Source: Ziziphus jujuba
Taxonomy: Eukaryota > Streptophyta > Magnoliopsida > Rosales > Rhamnaceae
Length of the DNA stretch: 64,000 nucleotides
Direction: 5' to 3'
Assembly (NCBI RefSeq): GCF_031755915.1
Contig: NC_083379.1
Location: 1,127,001 to 1,191,000 of the forward strand
Part shown: positions 10,976 to 22,255 of the stretch, in pieces
How positions within the stretch are numbered: the stretch's first letter is position 1
Layout of the letters: each line of letters opens with the position of its first letter
Translations under genes and position numbers: made by a program
Notes under the pieces: model-generated
Seen by the model: only the letters and a program-made list of their open reading frames with translations
Database searches by the model: none
Told to the model about the DNA's origin: nothing

Positions 10976-11150
10976 CATGCAGTTTACAAGCATTTGGGTA
11001 TGAACCTGTTGCAGTTGTTTGGTGGATGCGCATTCTTTCAAGAGGAGTAGCAGCTTCTCAGGGATGTTAAGATGGCGGAGATGGCGGGAAATAAAGCGCG
11101 GTGGTCGCAATTTTGTTCCAAGCATACTTTTCCAGTGGCCTTTCACTCGG
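10976..11150 (-). pseudogene. Antisense fragment of a PPR (pentatricopeptide repeat) gene joined to the TML copy
   Basis: Immediately past the point where TML similarity ends, the minus strand is open from an ATG at 11146 and encodes PEKLLLLLKECASTKQLQQ followed by VHTQMLVN. This matches the N-terminal signature common in plant PLS-class PPR proteins (LL..C.s.kqL.QvHaqml). PPR proteins bind organellar RNA; full-length members carry many 35-residue repeats, and only the first partial unit is here. The open frame runs into reversed TML sequence, so the junction is chimeric. Assignment rests on a short match. Confidence 0.6.
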
Positions 11151-13742
11151 GCTGCAAACTGCCGTGTATTACAAAAATTTTGAACCGAAGTTCGCTATTT
11201 TTCCCCAAAAAACCAACAAATAATAAAAATAAATATATAAATTATAACTGTCCTATTTCTTTTTCAGTTAATTCACTTTTTTTTTTTCAACAAATCGCCT
11301 AATTTATAAATTGACTTTAAAAACTATAGAATTCTTTAATGAATTCCATTCAATGTTTCACTTGGTAATGGTATATAGCAAATGTTAATAGTTATAAGTA
11401 TATTATCATAAACAAAAATAATACAAAAGAATACATATTTAATAAAAATATTTATTTATTATAATATATAAAATAATTATTACAATTATATTATATGTCA
11501 TCAAATGCTATCTCAATACTATATAGAAATCTTGAGTAAGTTAAAAATTATTAATTTTTTTTCATATTCATTGTAAAATATGAAAATAATAAAAAATAAT
11601 TATTAAAAATTATTTTTTCTTGATAATTTTATATATAATTATTATTATTAATATGTCAACTATATAAGTATTATATTAAGTGCATTTATCTTTGATGATA
11701 ATTATCATAGGATATTATCTCACATACTTAAGTTTGAAACGGTATTCCTAGTAAATACTTGATGATATTTTGTAAATATTTCATCAAAAGGATTCCTTTA
11801 AGAATATTGGCTCAAGCCCCTTTAAAGAAAGATAGGGAAACATTTGCCCCAAGTTGCTAAAACGACCACCATTCGTGGCATTCTTGTCTTGGCTGCCATA
11901 ACCACAAAAAAAAAAAAAAAAAAAAAAAAAGAGGAAAAGAAGAAGGTATCTTGTTTTTTAAACTTGATGTGAAGAATGCCTTCAACAACATAAGGGAATG
12001 GAGGATTCGCAAGAATATCATTTAACTACATTTGCAAAGAATATATTTTTACACATCTTTATAATATTTATCTATTTTATAATATTTATAAAATATTATT
12101 ATTTCTTTCATATGCATATTTGTATTTTTATCCATAATATAATTTATATCTATTTAAATTTATTATGATAAAAAAACAATGGATAAAAAAACAATTAAAT
12201 ATTAGTAATATTTAATAATTTTTTAATAAAAAATTTTAAATTTATTATAAATTTCTACATAAATTTCAAAAATTTTATGAAATATTTATAAATTTTTTAA
12301 TAAAATTGTGAATGAATTGATGTGGGTTTTTGATAGAAATTTGATGGAAATTTTGTAGAAATATAACAAATTTTAATGGAAAGTTTAGAAATTTTACTTG
12401 TTTTTTTTTTGAAATCATATCTTATTTTCTGCCTTTTGAAAATATGAAAATTTCAATAAAATTTCCAAAAACGTTAGGGTAGAGGGTTTGGAAGTTAAAT
12501 TATTGTTTATAAAAAATTAATATATATAATTAAACTATTTAAAAAAATAAAAATAAAATGTTTATTTTATTTGAAAATAAATTAAACAAGCATAAATTAA
12601 ATTACTTAATTTTATTGAATATAAATAAAAATATATTAGAAGTGAAAGAGCAAAGAATTAAAGTTTTTTATTTGTTTTTATTTGTCAATTTGATGGTAAA
12701 ACAACCATATTCTCATACTTTAAAAAAATTATTTAATTTAAGATAAGAGATTATAACATATATGATTAATCACCTATATTTAAATAACAAACCCATTTGT
12801 ATTATTTATATAACTAATTCATTATTTTAATTGATAAGAAAGGCTTATAAAATATATGGGGCCAATAAATGTAAAAAAGGAAAAAATAAAGGGGGCAAGG
12901 GGTTATTTCAACAAAGAATGACACTTTTTATTGCGATAAAGTGGAAGTTGCAGATGTGCTCCATGCAAATAAGGTGGCCTAAAGTCTGATACCAACTATC
13001 AATACTGCATGGCCTGGCAACATTGCGAGAAGCATCCTTGTGTCTTGATCTCTCTTTCTATCGCATACCGTTTGGTTTAGCCCAGTATGATTAAGAAAAA
13101 AAATATTATAATTAGAAAATATCTTTTGTTTGATAGTTAGCAAATATACTGCCATCATTATGGCTTTCTCTTTTTGTTTAATTTCCATGCCTCGTGTTAA
13201 TTAATGTTACAAAATAATGATAATAATAATAAAACATAAGTATACGAAGAAAGAAACATTGCTCCAACTCTTTACGATTTCGCATACGATGAGAAAGATA
13301 CATATATTCCAACGGAGGCTTGTCTCCATATTTGCTGCATGAGCTGTTTAGTGATCATATATAGAACCCCCAAGACCCAAGTAGTTGATCTAATTTGCAT
13401 ATGTTCATTCAAAGAACTCTTAAGAATCCTGCATGAAAACATTTAGCATGACATGCATCCATTTTTTTTGGTGTTTTTGCTGAAAAGATGAGTTCTTCCA
13501 GTTGACATTAAGCGTGCTAAAGTTGGGTACCAAGTTAGTAATACTAGTGATTGTAATAAATTATATAGATAAACAATTATTTCCTTTCTCTTTCTAAAAC
13601 AAATAGAAACAATTAATATACCACTTACACATTCATCAATATATGCAATAGTGAGCTAGTGACTATCAGCATTAGCGATAGAGAAATATAAGGATGTCAA
13701 AACTCCCTAACCTAATCCACCAAAAACAAACCACAGAACTTA
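11151..13742. other. AT-rich intergenic region, no supported gene
   Basis: Very AT-rich, with repeated AAATTTTTAATAAAA-like words at 12180-12420 and a poly-A run at about 11907-11931. Short open frames lack recognisable motifs. Confidence 0.55.
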
Positions 13743-15365
13743 ACTACAACAAATATGAATTTTTATAGCATATAATTATAACATTTTTTTAAAAAATGCT
13801 ATTAATAATACTAAATGACTGCATTTTTAATTAGATAGAATTTTACATTTCGATAGCATTTTTAAGTATTTCAGAGCATTACAAAAAAAAATTTAAAAGG
13901 CGGGAGGTAGCACGCTCGTTTACTACTCTTTTGTTTTTAAAGAGTCCAACAAAAGGAAACTCCTTTAACCTAGATCGTGTTATGCATCAAAAACTCTACT
14001 GCTTGCTCATCTGCAATTTAAAACCCTCATCTGTACAATTGCGTCTACTTATCTTCAATCCAAAAAAATTGCCTAAATGTAAAACCCTCATCTAAATGCT
14101 CACTGAACAATTATGAAGCCCTTATATGAACAATTGTTCTTCTCTTCAATTTGAAGGGTTGTGTCTCCTTCTCACTTCAAGTCCTCATCTCCTTGTTGCT
14201 TGAAACCCTAATCGAAACCCTCATCTATTTCTTTGTCTTCCTCAATTTGATGAAACAAGATATTTTCTTATTTGTATTTGATGGTTGTTGATTTTGATAA
14301 TTTTTTTATTTAGATTTGATGATAAATTGAATTAGATTTGATGATTGTTCTTAGAAGTAGATTTTACAATTGTTCATAGAATAGCTAAAGGAAAAAAGAA
14401 AAGAAAAAAGAAGAAGATAGTTTACTATATACGATAAGTCATACTAGATTTGAATAAAACCACAATATGTGCAAAAACATCACAAATATGTTTGAAATTT
14501 CAAGCATTATGTCCCAATGTCTATTGAATCGGCCAGTTACCCATATAACAAATATTTGAATCTTTTATGTACAGGAATATATGTTTTACATATTTAAAAG
14601 CAGTTTATATTTTATTCTATTTTTTTAGCTAATATTTTTAAAATGCTCGCTATTTGTAATTACTCCACAAAACTAGTAATTGATTTTTTTACATCATATT
14701 CTTAGTACTAGTTATATGGCACTGTATGTGATAAAGAGAATGCTTTTTTACAGTGTTACACATCCAGGATGATAATCTGTAATGAAAATCAAAATTTTTG
14801 TATTTCTGGCCACAAACCAGGTATCATTGTTCCATTTGGCAGGATTCTTTGTCCTCTTTCTCATCATTTGGATTGTTGGAACAATTATATATACATATAC
14901 ACATATATATCTATTTATGTTTTCTTTTAAAAGAATACATGTTGGGTGTAAGGTTATGAATTGAATTTTCTGTATGTTTCCAAGAATTGGAATAGTTAAA
15001 GCTTACTATTTGCACTGTAAAATGAGATAGAGTTTAGTATTTATATCCACCCATTGTAAATTATTATAAAGTGTCCTGTGTGCTTTGTGTTTAAATATAT
15101 TTTGTATTATTAAATTAACTATATTTTATATTATTTATAAACCATTTACATGATTATAGTTTGTGATTAATATATGATCAAACTTATGGTTTTATATGCT
15201 AACAAGTCATTTTTTGTTTCAGTAAAAAGAAGATGCTATTTTGGTGATACAAGATTCAATATTGTTTGACAATAGAATTTCATTAGATACACTAGGTACT
15301 TTTTTTTTCTTGTTGTTGTTTTTTTTTTTTTTTTTTTTTGTGAGCTAGATACGCTAAGTACTTTG

Positions 15366-15405
<40 letters not shown>

Positions 15406-16182
15406 ATCATTTTTGATAATGAATTATGTGACTGGTAACATTTTTAATTGTCAATGTTTATTTTTAATTGTTAATTTCAAATGTCATTGCACCAAATAAC
15501 TAGTTTTATCTAGTGACTTATATCTTTTAATGAGATTTAAAAATGTCATTAATAAATTTTTTAATAACATTTAGCTTTTCATTATAACTTTTAGTTACAT
15601 TGGTATCCATCATACTTGCTATGAGTGTCACTAGTTTATTAACTGTATTAAAGTGATAATTTTGTGACATTTTCAACTATCATTTTATTATAATTTTCAA
15701 AATGTTAATTAACATTTTGAAATGCTATGAAATTGATTTAACATAACACTTTCAAATTATATAAAATGTACCTAATATTACATTTACAATATCTACCATT
15801 GTATTGATCATAACATTAATATTATAAAATCTACTTGATATAACATTTTTAAATATTATAAAATGTATTTAATATTACATTTGTAAGTACTATGAAATCT
15901 ATCAAATATAGCATTTAAAATTGCTATTAAATTAAATTAACATAGCACTCACAAATGCAATTAATGTACTAATTATAATGTTTATAATTGCTATCAAAAT
16001 AATATAATAATATAGGACAAATGCTGTTAAATGGTTATTTATAGCATTTGGCATAATACTTCAGAAATGTTATGAAAGAATAAGACTTTTTATAACGTGG
16101 CTGCTATAATACTTCTGAAAATGCAATAAGATATCTTTTATAGCTTTAATCAAATGCTATAAAAAACAATATATGTTGTAGT
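13743..16182. mobile_element. Non-autonomous CACTA-like (EnSpm) element, 2.4 kb
   Basis: The ends are inverted: ACTACAACAAATAT at the left and ATATATGTTGTAGT at the right (13 of 14 bases). Both subterminal regions are crowded with short words such as TATAGCAT, TAACATTT and AATGCTAT in both orientations, as is usual where a CACTA transposase binds. The interior has a (TA)n array (15370-15403), T-runs and a CT-rich leader-like part (13950-14260), but no transposase frame. A clear 3-bp target duplication is not visible (TTA on the left, ATT on the right), and the canonical leading C is replaced. Mobility would need a transposase supplied from elsewhere. Confidence 0.68.
15370..15403. repeat. (TA)n microsatellite
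   Basis: Uninterrupted TA repeats inside the CACTA-like element. Confidence 0.9.
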
Positions 16183-16699
16183 ATTCTAATAATTCAACTA
16201 CCAAATGCATCTAAAATTGTCGACAAGAGAATTGATCAGTTTTTTAGTTCAATTTTCAAATTCCATTATACACAAATGAACTTGGCTTCACCAAGGTGCT
16301 ATTAATCCACAATCAGATCTAAATAACACAATATGATATTTCATTCTTAGAATACAAAAGCTAATTAGAAACACAATTTGACATTACAATATACGTGAAG
16401 GATTTCAAAATATAAGATCTAAAATCTTGGGTGTTCTATAGAAAATACCATGTCTTTACCAATCTATACCCAAATTCTTGAATGGAAGAATAGGTCAATG
16501 TACACAATTACAGGTGCAGATCCATCATAGTTTTGCATTTGATTCCATGCTGAGACCTCTTAAAAAAAAAAAAAAATACATACAAAGTTTCTAGTCAAAC
16601 AAAAGAAAATCAAACTCAATTGCATAGTCATAAGAAACCTTCAAATTAATAGAAACAAATTAAATTTCTAAATTTAGATCTAAGAAATTGAAATCTTAC
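16183..16699. other. Intergenic, no supported gene
   Basis: AT-rich with an A-run near 16561-16575 and no recognisable frame. Confidence 0.45.
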
Positions 16700-16809
16700 T
16701 TGTCTTGTGTTGGAGTAGCTGCAGGTGAAGGACTTCCACCGCAATCTTGGAATGAAAATAAATCCATGGATGTGGTAGTAACAATCAACAAAACAATGAC
16801 GATAACCAT
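16700..16809 (-). CDS. Possible first exon with a hydrophobic leader (tentative)
   Basis: On the minus strand an ATG at 16809 opens MVIVIVLLIVTTTSMDLFSF then QDCGGSPSPAATPTQ, followed by a good donor (GTAAGA, at 16694-16699). The start resembles a signal peptide followed by a Pro/Ser/Thr-rich stretch. No second exon is identified with confidence, so this may be chance. Confidence 0.2.
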
Positions 16810-16896
16810 ATCATACAAACATTATCTTCGTTAAGAAAGTTGAGGTCTCTCTCTTTCAAACTCTTCCATAATTTCATATGATCATTTTTGAGTTTT

Positions 16897-17345
16897 TTAT
16901 ACCCTCTTGATTCTATATCCATAATGGAAGGCTATAATGAAAGAAGAGACAAAAATCATTATATTCACAACAACATACATGAGAACGATAAAAATGAAGT
17001 TTCCCTCGGCACACAAGAGTTTGGCTTTTAGCTTAAAATTGATACTAAGAAGTAGTATCACATTGAATGAAATGAGAAGTGTAATAAATGTGTTCTGTGA
17101 CTGATCAATTTTAGCCGATTGTTCAAAACTTGAGTCTTTCAGCACCTCTGCTCGATAAGCATCCCTATTATCCTCGAGAGTTTCTAAAATCGATTTCATA
17201 CTCTTCACTGGCATGTACACCACAGTGCTAGTTACAAAAGCCATACGTGTAGTCCTAAAAAATCCCACCATATCATCCTTCTGGAAGGCCATCCGAGTAT
17301 TTGTAGAATACTTGAAGTTAGGGCGTCCTTTTTTGGACTAAAAAG
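16897..17345 (-). CDS. Possible terminal exon of a small membrane protein, unrecognised
   Basis: An open minus-strand frame of 131 codons from ATG 17292 can be extended upstream to a plausible acceptor (TTTTAG near 17340). The N-terminal half is charged (DDMVGFFRTTRMAFVTST, ETLEDNRDAYRAEVLKD). The C-terminal half has two hydrophobic segments (TLLISFNVILLLSI and FIFIVLMYVVVNIMIFVSSF), predicting two membrane helices, and ends YGYRIKRV. I do not recognise a family. The lack of stops and the amphipathic organisation make it more than random, but no promoter or first exon is identified. Confidence 0.35.
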
Positions 17346-17869
17346 TTAAAGTTGATAGCAAGCTATCCATTAGGCGAGTTGATCGGTTCTTGACCTAACC
17401 ATGCCATGTCCCCAAAGGCTAATTGAAGATAATAGAAAAATCAAATGAAATGAAATTTAACCAAGAAATGATGTTGAGCAAACAGTTTGTTTAACGGTTA
17501 AGCTGGTAGAAGATTAAGCCATGGTGGGACCAGATGATCATATATGATAATGGTAGAAAATAATAATAACTATTAATTCATTACTTGTCCAAAACCATCA
17601 AACGTAAACACCCATAACAATCAATTTTGTTTTGACAACCACTTTGAAAAACATAACACAATCACTTGAACTTTTACCTTGATATTTGATCGAGCTTTAT
17701 GAACAAGTTTTAAAATTTCTAGAGATCTGTTAAGACTACTTGCATGCTCCAAATGTGAACACATCAAATTTGCTCCAAACATGAACATTTATGACTAAGT
17801 ATTTAACCTTTTTCCCATTCTTCACGGCCCACCAGGTGTCCCATGTAAATGGCGAATGTGGCCCTGCTG

Positions 17870-18990
17870 TATAAGATTGATAGACTAAAATCTTAAGAAA
17901 ATTAGAAAATAATTTCAGAACCTATATATATGGTGTTGAATGGTTTGTCCGAGGCCTATGTGATACCACACTGTCCTTAAGACAAATTTCACCCTACTAT
18001 TATAGATGATTTTGTGACATTCATCTCTAAGGATATAACGAATGCTTTGGATTTTGGACACAGCACCACCAAAATCTTTCATTTCAAACTGTATATACCT
18101 AAGCTTTATCCTACTATGAAAAATACATTTTCTGACAATAAATGTCTCTCTGTAATCGAAAGAGAGCTCAACCAAGGATGCTAATCACATTGTTTAAAAA
18201 AAAAATGCTTATTTTGTCAAAACACATAAAGCCTCAAATGACTAAAACGTTATAAATTCAAAGGTCCCCATCAATACACATTACGCCCCATTAATATCAA
18301 ATCATTCAAACCCATTAACTCAAAAACATTACAGTATAAACCAATTTTATGTAAACGTTACAATATAAAAATTTTATGTACGAAGGAAAAGTTCTGTATG
18401 ATGGTCTTGCTATCCAAAACATCCAAAGCACACCACCAATTAGGTTCCATCAAATATTATAAAAATAAAAAATAAAAGAAAAAGAAAGATTGTGCCTTTT
18501 TCTTGAGCATACCTTACAAGAAAATTTTTTCCTATATTATAATTAGATATTGTCAAATTGAGCCAATTCATTTTCTAAAACTATAAATTAAAAAAATAAA
18601 AAATAAAAAAATAAAGAAAGATTGTGCCATTTTCTCGGGCATAAAAAAATAAAGAAAGATTGTGCCATTTTCTTGAGGATATTTGCAAGAGAAAATAGAC
18701 TGTAGGAAGAGGCGAGAGATTCGAAGAGCTTTCAGAAGCTTGATTCGCTTAGGTGAACAAAGGTGAGCCAATTCAAGTTGTTTGCGTGAAGCCATTGGAT
18801 ATGGCAAACGAAAGCATGAAGACAAGATTGGAAAACCCATTAAAAATGGCAAAGAAGGAAGGCTGAAGGCAAGCAAGACAATTTTGCCAAGCTATTGAAA
18901 ATGGCTAAAAGTGGGGATGAAAGAGAGTTTTATAGAAAGAAAAAGAAGAAGAAGAAGAAGCGGGAAGTGAGAAGTGTTAATCTTTAGTTC
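17870..18990 (-). repeat. 1.1 kb dispersed repeat, copy 2 (gene-like, unrecognised)
   Basis: Aligns with 1610-2670. This copy keeps a minus-strand frame (ATG at 18175, 86 codons to 17915) containing EMKDFGGAVSKIQSIRY, and a separate 5' frame with MASRKQLELAHL near 18790. A ~43-bp unit ending GATTGTGCCATTTTCT is repeated around 18605-18672, unlike copy 1. No family is recognised. It precedes the TML promoter here, as copy 1 precedes the TML fragment, apart from inserted transposons. Confidence 0.6.
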
Positions 18991-19299
18991 AAAGCAGGAA
19001 GGGATTTACTTTTACAAACCAAAGGAAAAGGAAGAGGAAACAAAAAAATCATCATGCTGAATTTCTCTTAAACCCCTAGACTTTGATAGAAATTTTATTA
19101 ATGCGATCTAGTTTGTAAAACAATCATTTACCCTTTGAATTTTTTTATAAAAACGTTTATTTTACATTTATGCATCTGAAATAAATGTTACATTATTATT
19201 CTATCATTTAGTTTATAATAGTGATAAAAATTGTTTACTATACATTTGATTTAATAAACAGTACAATTAATAAAGATAAACAAAATTTATTTTTTTAAT
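18991..19299. other. Spacer upstream of TML
   Basis: AT-rich with no supported gene. Not obviously shared with the left copy. Confidence 0.4.
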
Positions 19300-19839
19300 C
19301 AAACTTAAGGGTCAAACAACTTTGAAAAATAATAAAATAAATAAATAAATAAATTTACTTATTATTTTACATATTTAAAATAAAGATAAAAATAACATAT
19401 CGTAGTTGGTGCTATAGAGAATGGGAGGATTCAATTTTTTTTTACAATATTTTTTTAAAATATTCTTATACATATTTTAACTGTCATTTAAATTAATAGT
19501 TAATAGTGGGCCACAAGGGCCCAATGGGCTAGTGCTAAAAAGTTAATAGTGGACCAGAATTTCACTTTCTTCATCGCTCTTTTCTCTCCCATCAGACTCT
19601 CAGCGCCGTGTCTCTCAGCGACTCCCCCGACCACACCACTTTCCCAATCTACAATTATGTCCCTGCTATTAACAGTTTCTTAAAATTTTGTTTCTCTCCC
19701 TCGAAGCCAAAACCAGAACCCTCTTAATTTCGGATCTTGAATTTCGTAGGAAAAATAGATCCATAAATAAAAAAATTAAAACCCAAACCCAGAATTCTGG
19801 GATCAGATCCGTATTTGCTCTGATTGGAAAACCAGAACC
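19300..19839 (+). promoter_or_regulatory. TML: TML promoter and 5' leader
   Basis: The region just upstream of the TML start contains GGGCCCAATGGGCTA (about 19518-19532), a GGCCCA/TGGGCC site-II-like element typical of constitutively expressed plant genes. A CT-rich leader with CTCTCTCC and CGAAGCC words follows. The same region is duplicated at 9418-10749. The transcription start cannot be placed from sequence alone. Confidence 0.5.
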
Positions 19840-21789
19840 ATGTCGTGCTTAGCCCTCTCTCTACAACCGGCCAATGGATCAGACATCCTGCTCCAGACCC
19901 GCGAGTGGTTCCCACCCGCCCGAGCTCTCGTTGCACTCTCCGCCTTCCGTCAAACCCGCCTTGCCTTCGCCGCCGCCAAACATAACCAGCCCCGCCAATC
20001 CTCCAACGCTTCCTCCTCCATGTCCAATGCCGACGAGACCGCTGACTCAATCGCCTCCATCGGCGACGACCCACTTGCCGCCTCCAGCGGTCAGCTCATC
20101 GTCGGCGTCGAGAGCCGTTATCGGGTCGTGTACCGCCTTGTCAACAGTATCTATGTTCTGGGTATCACCACCGCCGACCATGATAACTCCATCAATGTCT
20201 TTGAGTGCATCAACATCGTTAATCAGGCCGTCAGCGTCATCGTCACCGCCTGTCGCGGCGTGGATGTGACCCCAGAGAAGCTCAGCCGCAAGTACGCCGA
20301 GATTTATATGGCCCTCGACATTGTCCTCAGGGGAGTCAGCAACATTCGACTCGCCGCCATGCTCGCTTCTTTGCACGGCGACAACATCGCGAAGATGGTG
20401 CATTCCGCCATCGACACCGAAAACAAGATTCGCGGCGCCGAGAACTGGAAGTCCGTAGAGGGGCATTCCGTCGAGCACCAGGCGTGCGTTGACGCTTTCT
20501 CCAATGTGAACTTCGAAATGCCACCGGAGACAATTGCGGTGGGGGATGAGGTCGTAGCGAGCATTGCTCCCGTGGTGCACATGGATCAGCTAGATCAGAA
20601 GCAAGAGAAGGAGGAGGAAAGTGAAGCTGAGAAAGACCCATTTGCGGCGAGCGATAAGATTAGCCAGCCTGAGTCGCTAGTTGGTGGGTTCAAGAAGGAT
20701 AAAGATTCGGATTTGTCGAAAGCTTTGGCGGGTCTTGAAGTAACCACCTTGCCTCCTGCGGAGGCGACCCAATCGACGCATATTGCCGTTGAAGGCTTTG
20801 AAGGTGAGTATGGTGGGATTGAGTTCGGTAATGAGCAAGCTACACTTGGTGAAACTTTTGAAGGTTTCAGTGACGCTTGGGGTGGAGGGTTGGACCCCTC
20901 TGAGTTTGTTGGTCCGACGAAAGTTAAGAAAGAGCAAGGCCTTGGTGGTCTTGAATTGCTACAGACTGGAGCTGAGCCTGCAAAATCTGGTGCTGCTGCT
21001 GCTGCTGCTGCTGCAGGAGGAACAGCAGGTACTCCTCTTGATAATCTGGTTAAGTCTACTGAAATGAAGGGTCCGGAAATGTACATTTCCGAAGAGATTA
21101 GTGCCGAGTTTAGGGAATCATTGCTTGCTAGAGTAGGTTTAATGGGTGTTGTTTATTTGAAAACTTTGCCTCCCAAAGCCTCTGATGATAAAGAAACCGA
21201 GTTTTCATTCAACGTTGAAGGTACAAGTGCAGTTAAGAGATTTGTTATGCAGAGTTCTCGTGTTAGTAGTCTCGGCAATGGGATGTTTCATGTGAGGACC
21301 GCACCCTCTGATGAAGCTTTACCAATTTTGAAGTACAGTTTGCTACCTAGGTTAACACCATTGCCTTTGAGGGTTCGTCTTGTAAAACGTCAGAGTGGAA
21401 CCTTACTATCAGTGATGATACAGTATGTTTCGAACCCCGATTTGCCGGCCCCATTGAATAATGTGACATTTGTTTTGAAACTACCGGTTGACCCTTCATT
21501 GCTGAAGGTTTCACCTAAAGCAATATTGAATAGGTCTGAGAAAGAATTGAAATGGCATATTCCAGAAATTCCATTAAAGGATTCTCCTGGCCGGTTAAGG
21601 GTGAGGATGCCTATTGATCCTGTTGAGGACGATGGTGGTGAAAACATTGAGGTTGTTGCTCATGTGAAATTTTCTGTACAAGGAACTAAATCATTGTCTG
21701 GGGTTTCTCTAAAACCTGTAAACGAGGGTAGCACAGACTTTTACGAGGTTAGTCACAGGTTTGAGAGTGGAGTATATATATGCAACTGA
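19840..21789 (+). CDS. TML: TML, muniscin-like subunit of the TPLATE endocytic complex
   Basis: A single 649-codon exon begins MSCLALSLQPANGSDILLQT, near-identical in my recall to the start of plant TML proteins (Arabidopsis At5g57460, about 625 residues). Residues ~1-190 form the longin-like part (SRYRVVYRLVNSIYVLGIT, ALDIVLRGVSNIRLAAML). Residues ~240-400 are an acidic, low-complexity linker with a DPF motif (EKDPFAAS, ~266) and an alanine run encoded by GCT repeats (~386-393). Residues ~405-649 are the mu-homology domain (FVMQSSRVSSLGNGMFHVR, LKWHIPEIPL), ending FESGVYICN. TML is one of eight TPLATE complex subunits and acts at the plasma membrane in clathrin-mediated endocytosis, where the mu-homology domain binds cargo and lipids. 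Length and both ends agree with a complete gene. The alanine tract is a likely length-variable site. Confidence 0.95.
   Translation: MSCLALSLQPANGSDILLQTREWFPPARALVALSAFRQTRLAFAAAKHNQPRQSSNASSSMSNADETADSIASIGDDPLAASSGQLIVGVESRYRVVYRLVNSIYVLGITTADHDNSINVFECINIVNQAVSVIVTACRGVDVTPEKLSRKYAEIYMALDIVLRGVSNIRLAAMLASLHGDNIAKMVHSAIDTENKIRGAENWKSVEGHSVEHQACVDAFSNVNFEMPPETIAVGDEVVASIAPVVHMDQLDQKQEKEEESEAEKDPFAASDKISQPESLVGGFKKDKDSDLSKALAGLEVTTLPPAEATQSTHIAVEGFEGEYGGIEFGNEQATLGETFEGFSDAWGGGLDPSEFVGPTKVKKEQGLGGLELLQTGAEPAKSGAAAAAAAAGGTAGTPLDNLVKSTEMKGPEMYISEEISAEFRESLLARVGLMGVVYLKTLPPKASDDKETEFSFNVEGTSAVKRFVMQSSRVSSLGNGMFHVRTAPSDEALPILKYSLLPRLTPLPLRVRLVKRQSGTLLSVMIQYVSNPDLPAPLNNVTFVLKLPVDPSLLKVSPKAILNRSEKELKWHIPEIPLKDSPGRLRVRMPIDPVEDDGGENIEVVAHVKFSVQGTKSLSGVSLKPVNEGSTDFYEVSHRFESGVYICN
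20989..21013 (+). repeat. GCT triplet repeat (polyalanine) in TML linker
   Basis: Eight to nine GCT/GCA codons in a row encode an alanine run in the disordered linker. In frame, so length changes would be tolerated. Confidence 0.9.
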
Positions 21790-22255
21790 TCCATGATGGA
21801 CTCACTGTTTTATTGTAGATTGTTTGTGTTTCTATTTTTCTTCATTTGTTTGAGGGAACTACAAGATATTGATGTGTTTGTGGCATTCTTTGAAATTGAG
21901 CTTGTACTTTAAATTTTGAGTTAATATGAAGCTGTAACCATATGTTGTTGGGTCTTAATCTCCATGAGTATGTCTTATTTTTCTGTTTATGCTTCATTAG
22001 TAGTTTTTGGCTTTATTGTTTTACTGTTGTACATTTTGAAACTGAACAAATAATCTATGCAAGGAATTAGAGCCATGGATAAGTTGTAAACTGAAAAACC
22101 TCTCTGTATTGATTCTGATTACTTGTTGTAGAGGTACTATATGGCTTCTATCAATTTTAGTGTTGCAGTTATCCTTTGTGTTTTTGTTTGGTAAAAGTAA
22201 TGTGATCATGATATTTAAATAATTATCTTCATCATATGTTAAGTGACATTTGGGA
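21790..22255 (+). other. TML 3' untranslated and downstream region
   Basis: Sequence after the TML stop is T-rich and unlike the very AT-rich intergenic DNA. It probably includes the 3' UTR, but no polyadenylation site can be fixed. Confidence 0.45.

Noticed and set aside
14782..14964. Hydrophobic 60-codon frame in the CACTA-like element
   Set aside because: Compositional artefact of AT-rich DNA; no start, splice or family support.
20047..20641. Long minus-strand frames opposite TML (up to 177 codons)
   Set aside because: Shadow frames of a GC-rich coding exon; no motif and no conservation argument.
20595..21086. Minus-strand frame with an alanine/proline-rich peptide opposite TML
   Set aside because: Its low-complexity sequence is just the complement of the TML linker.
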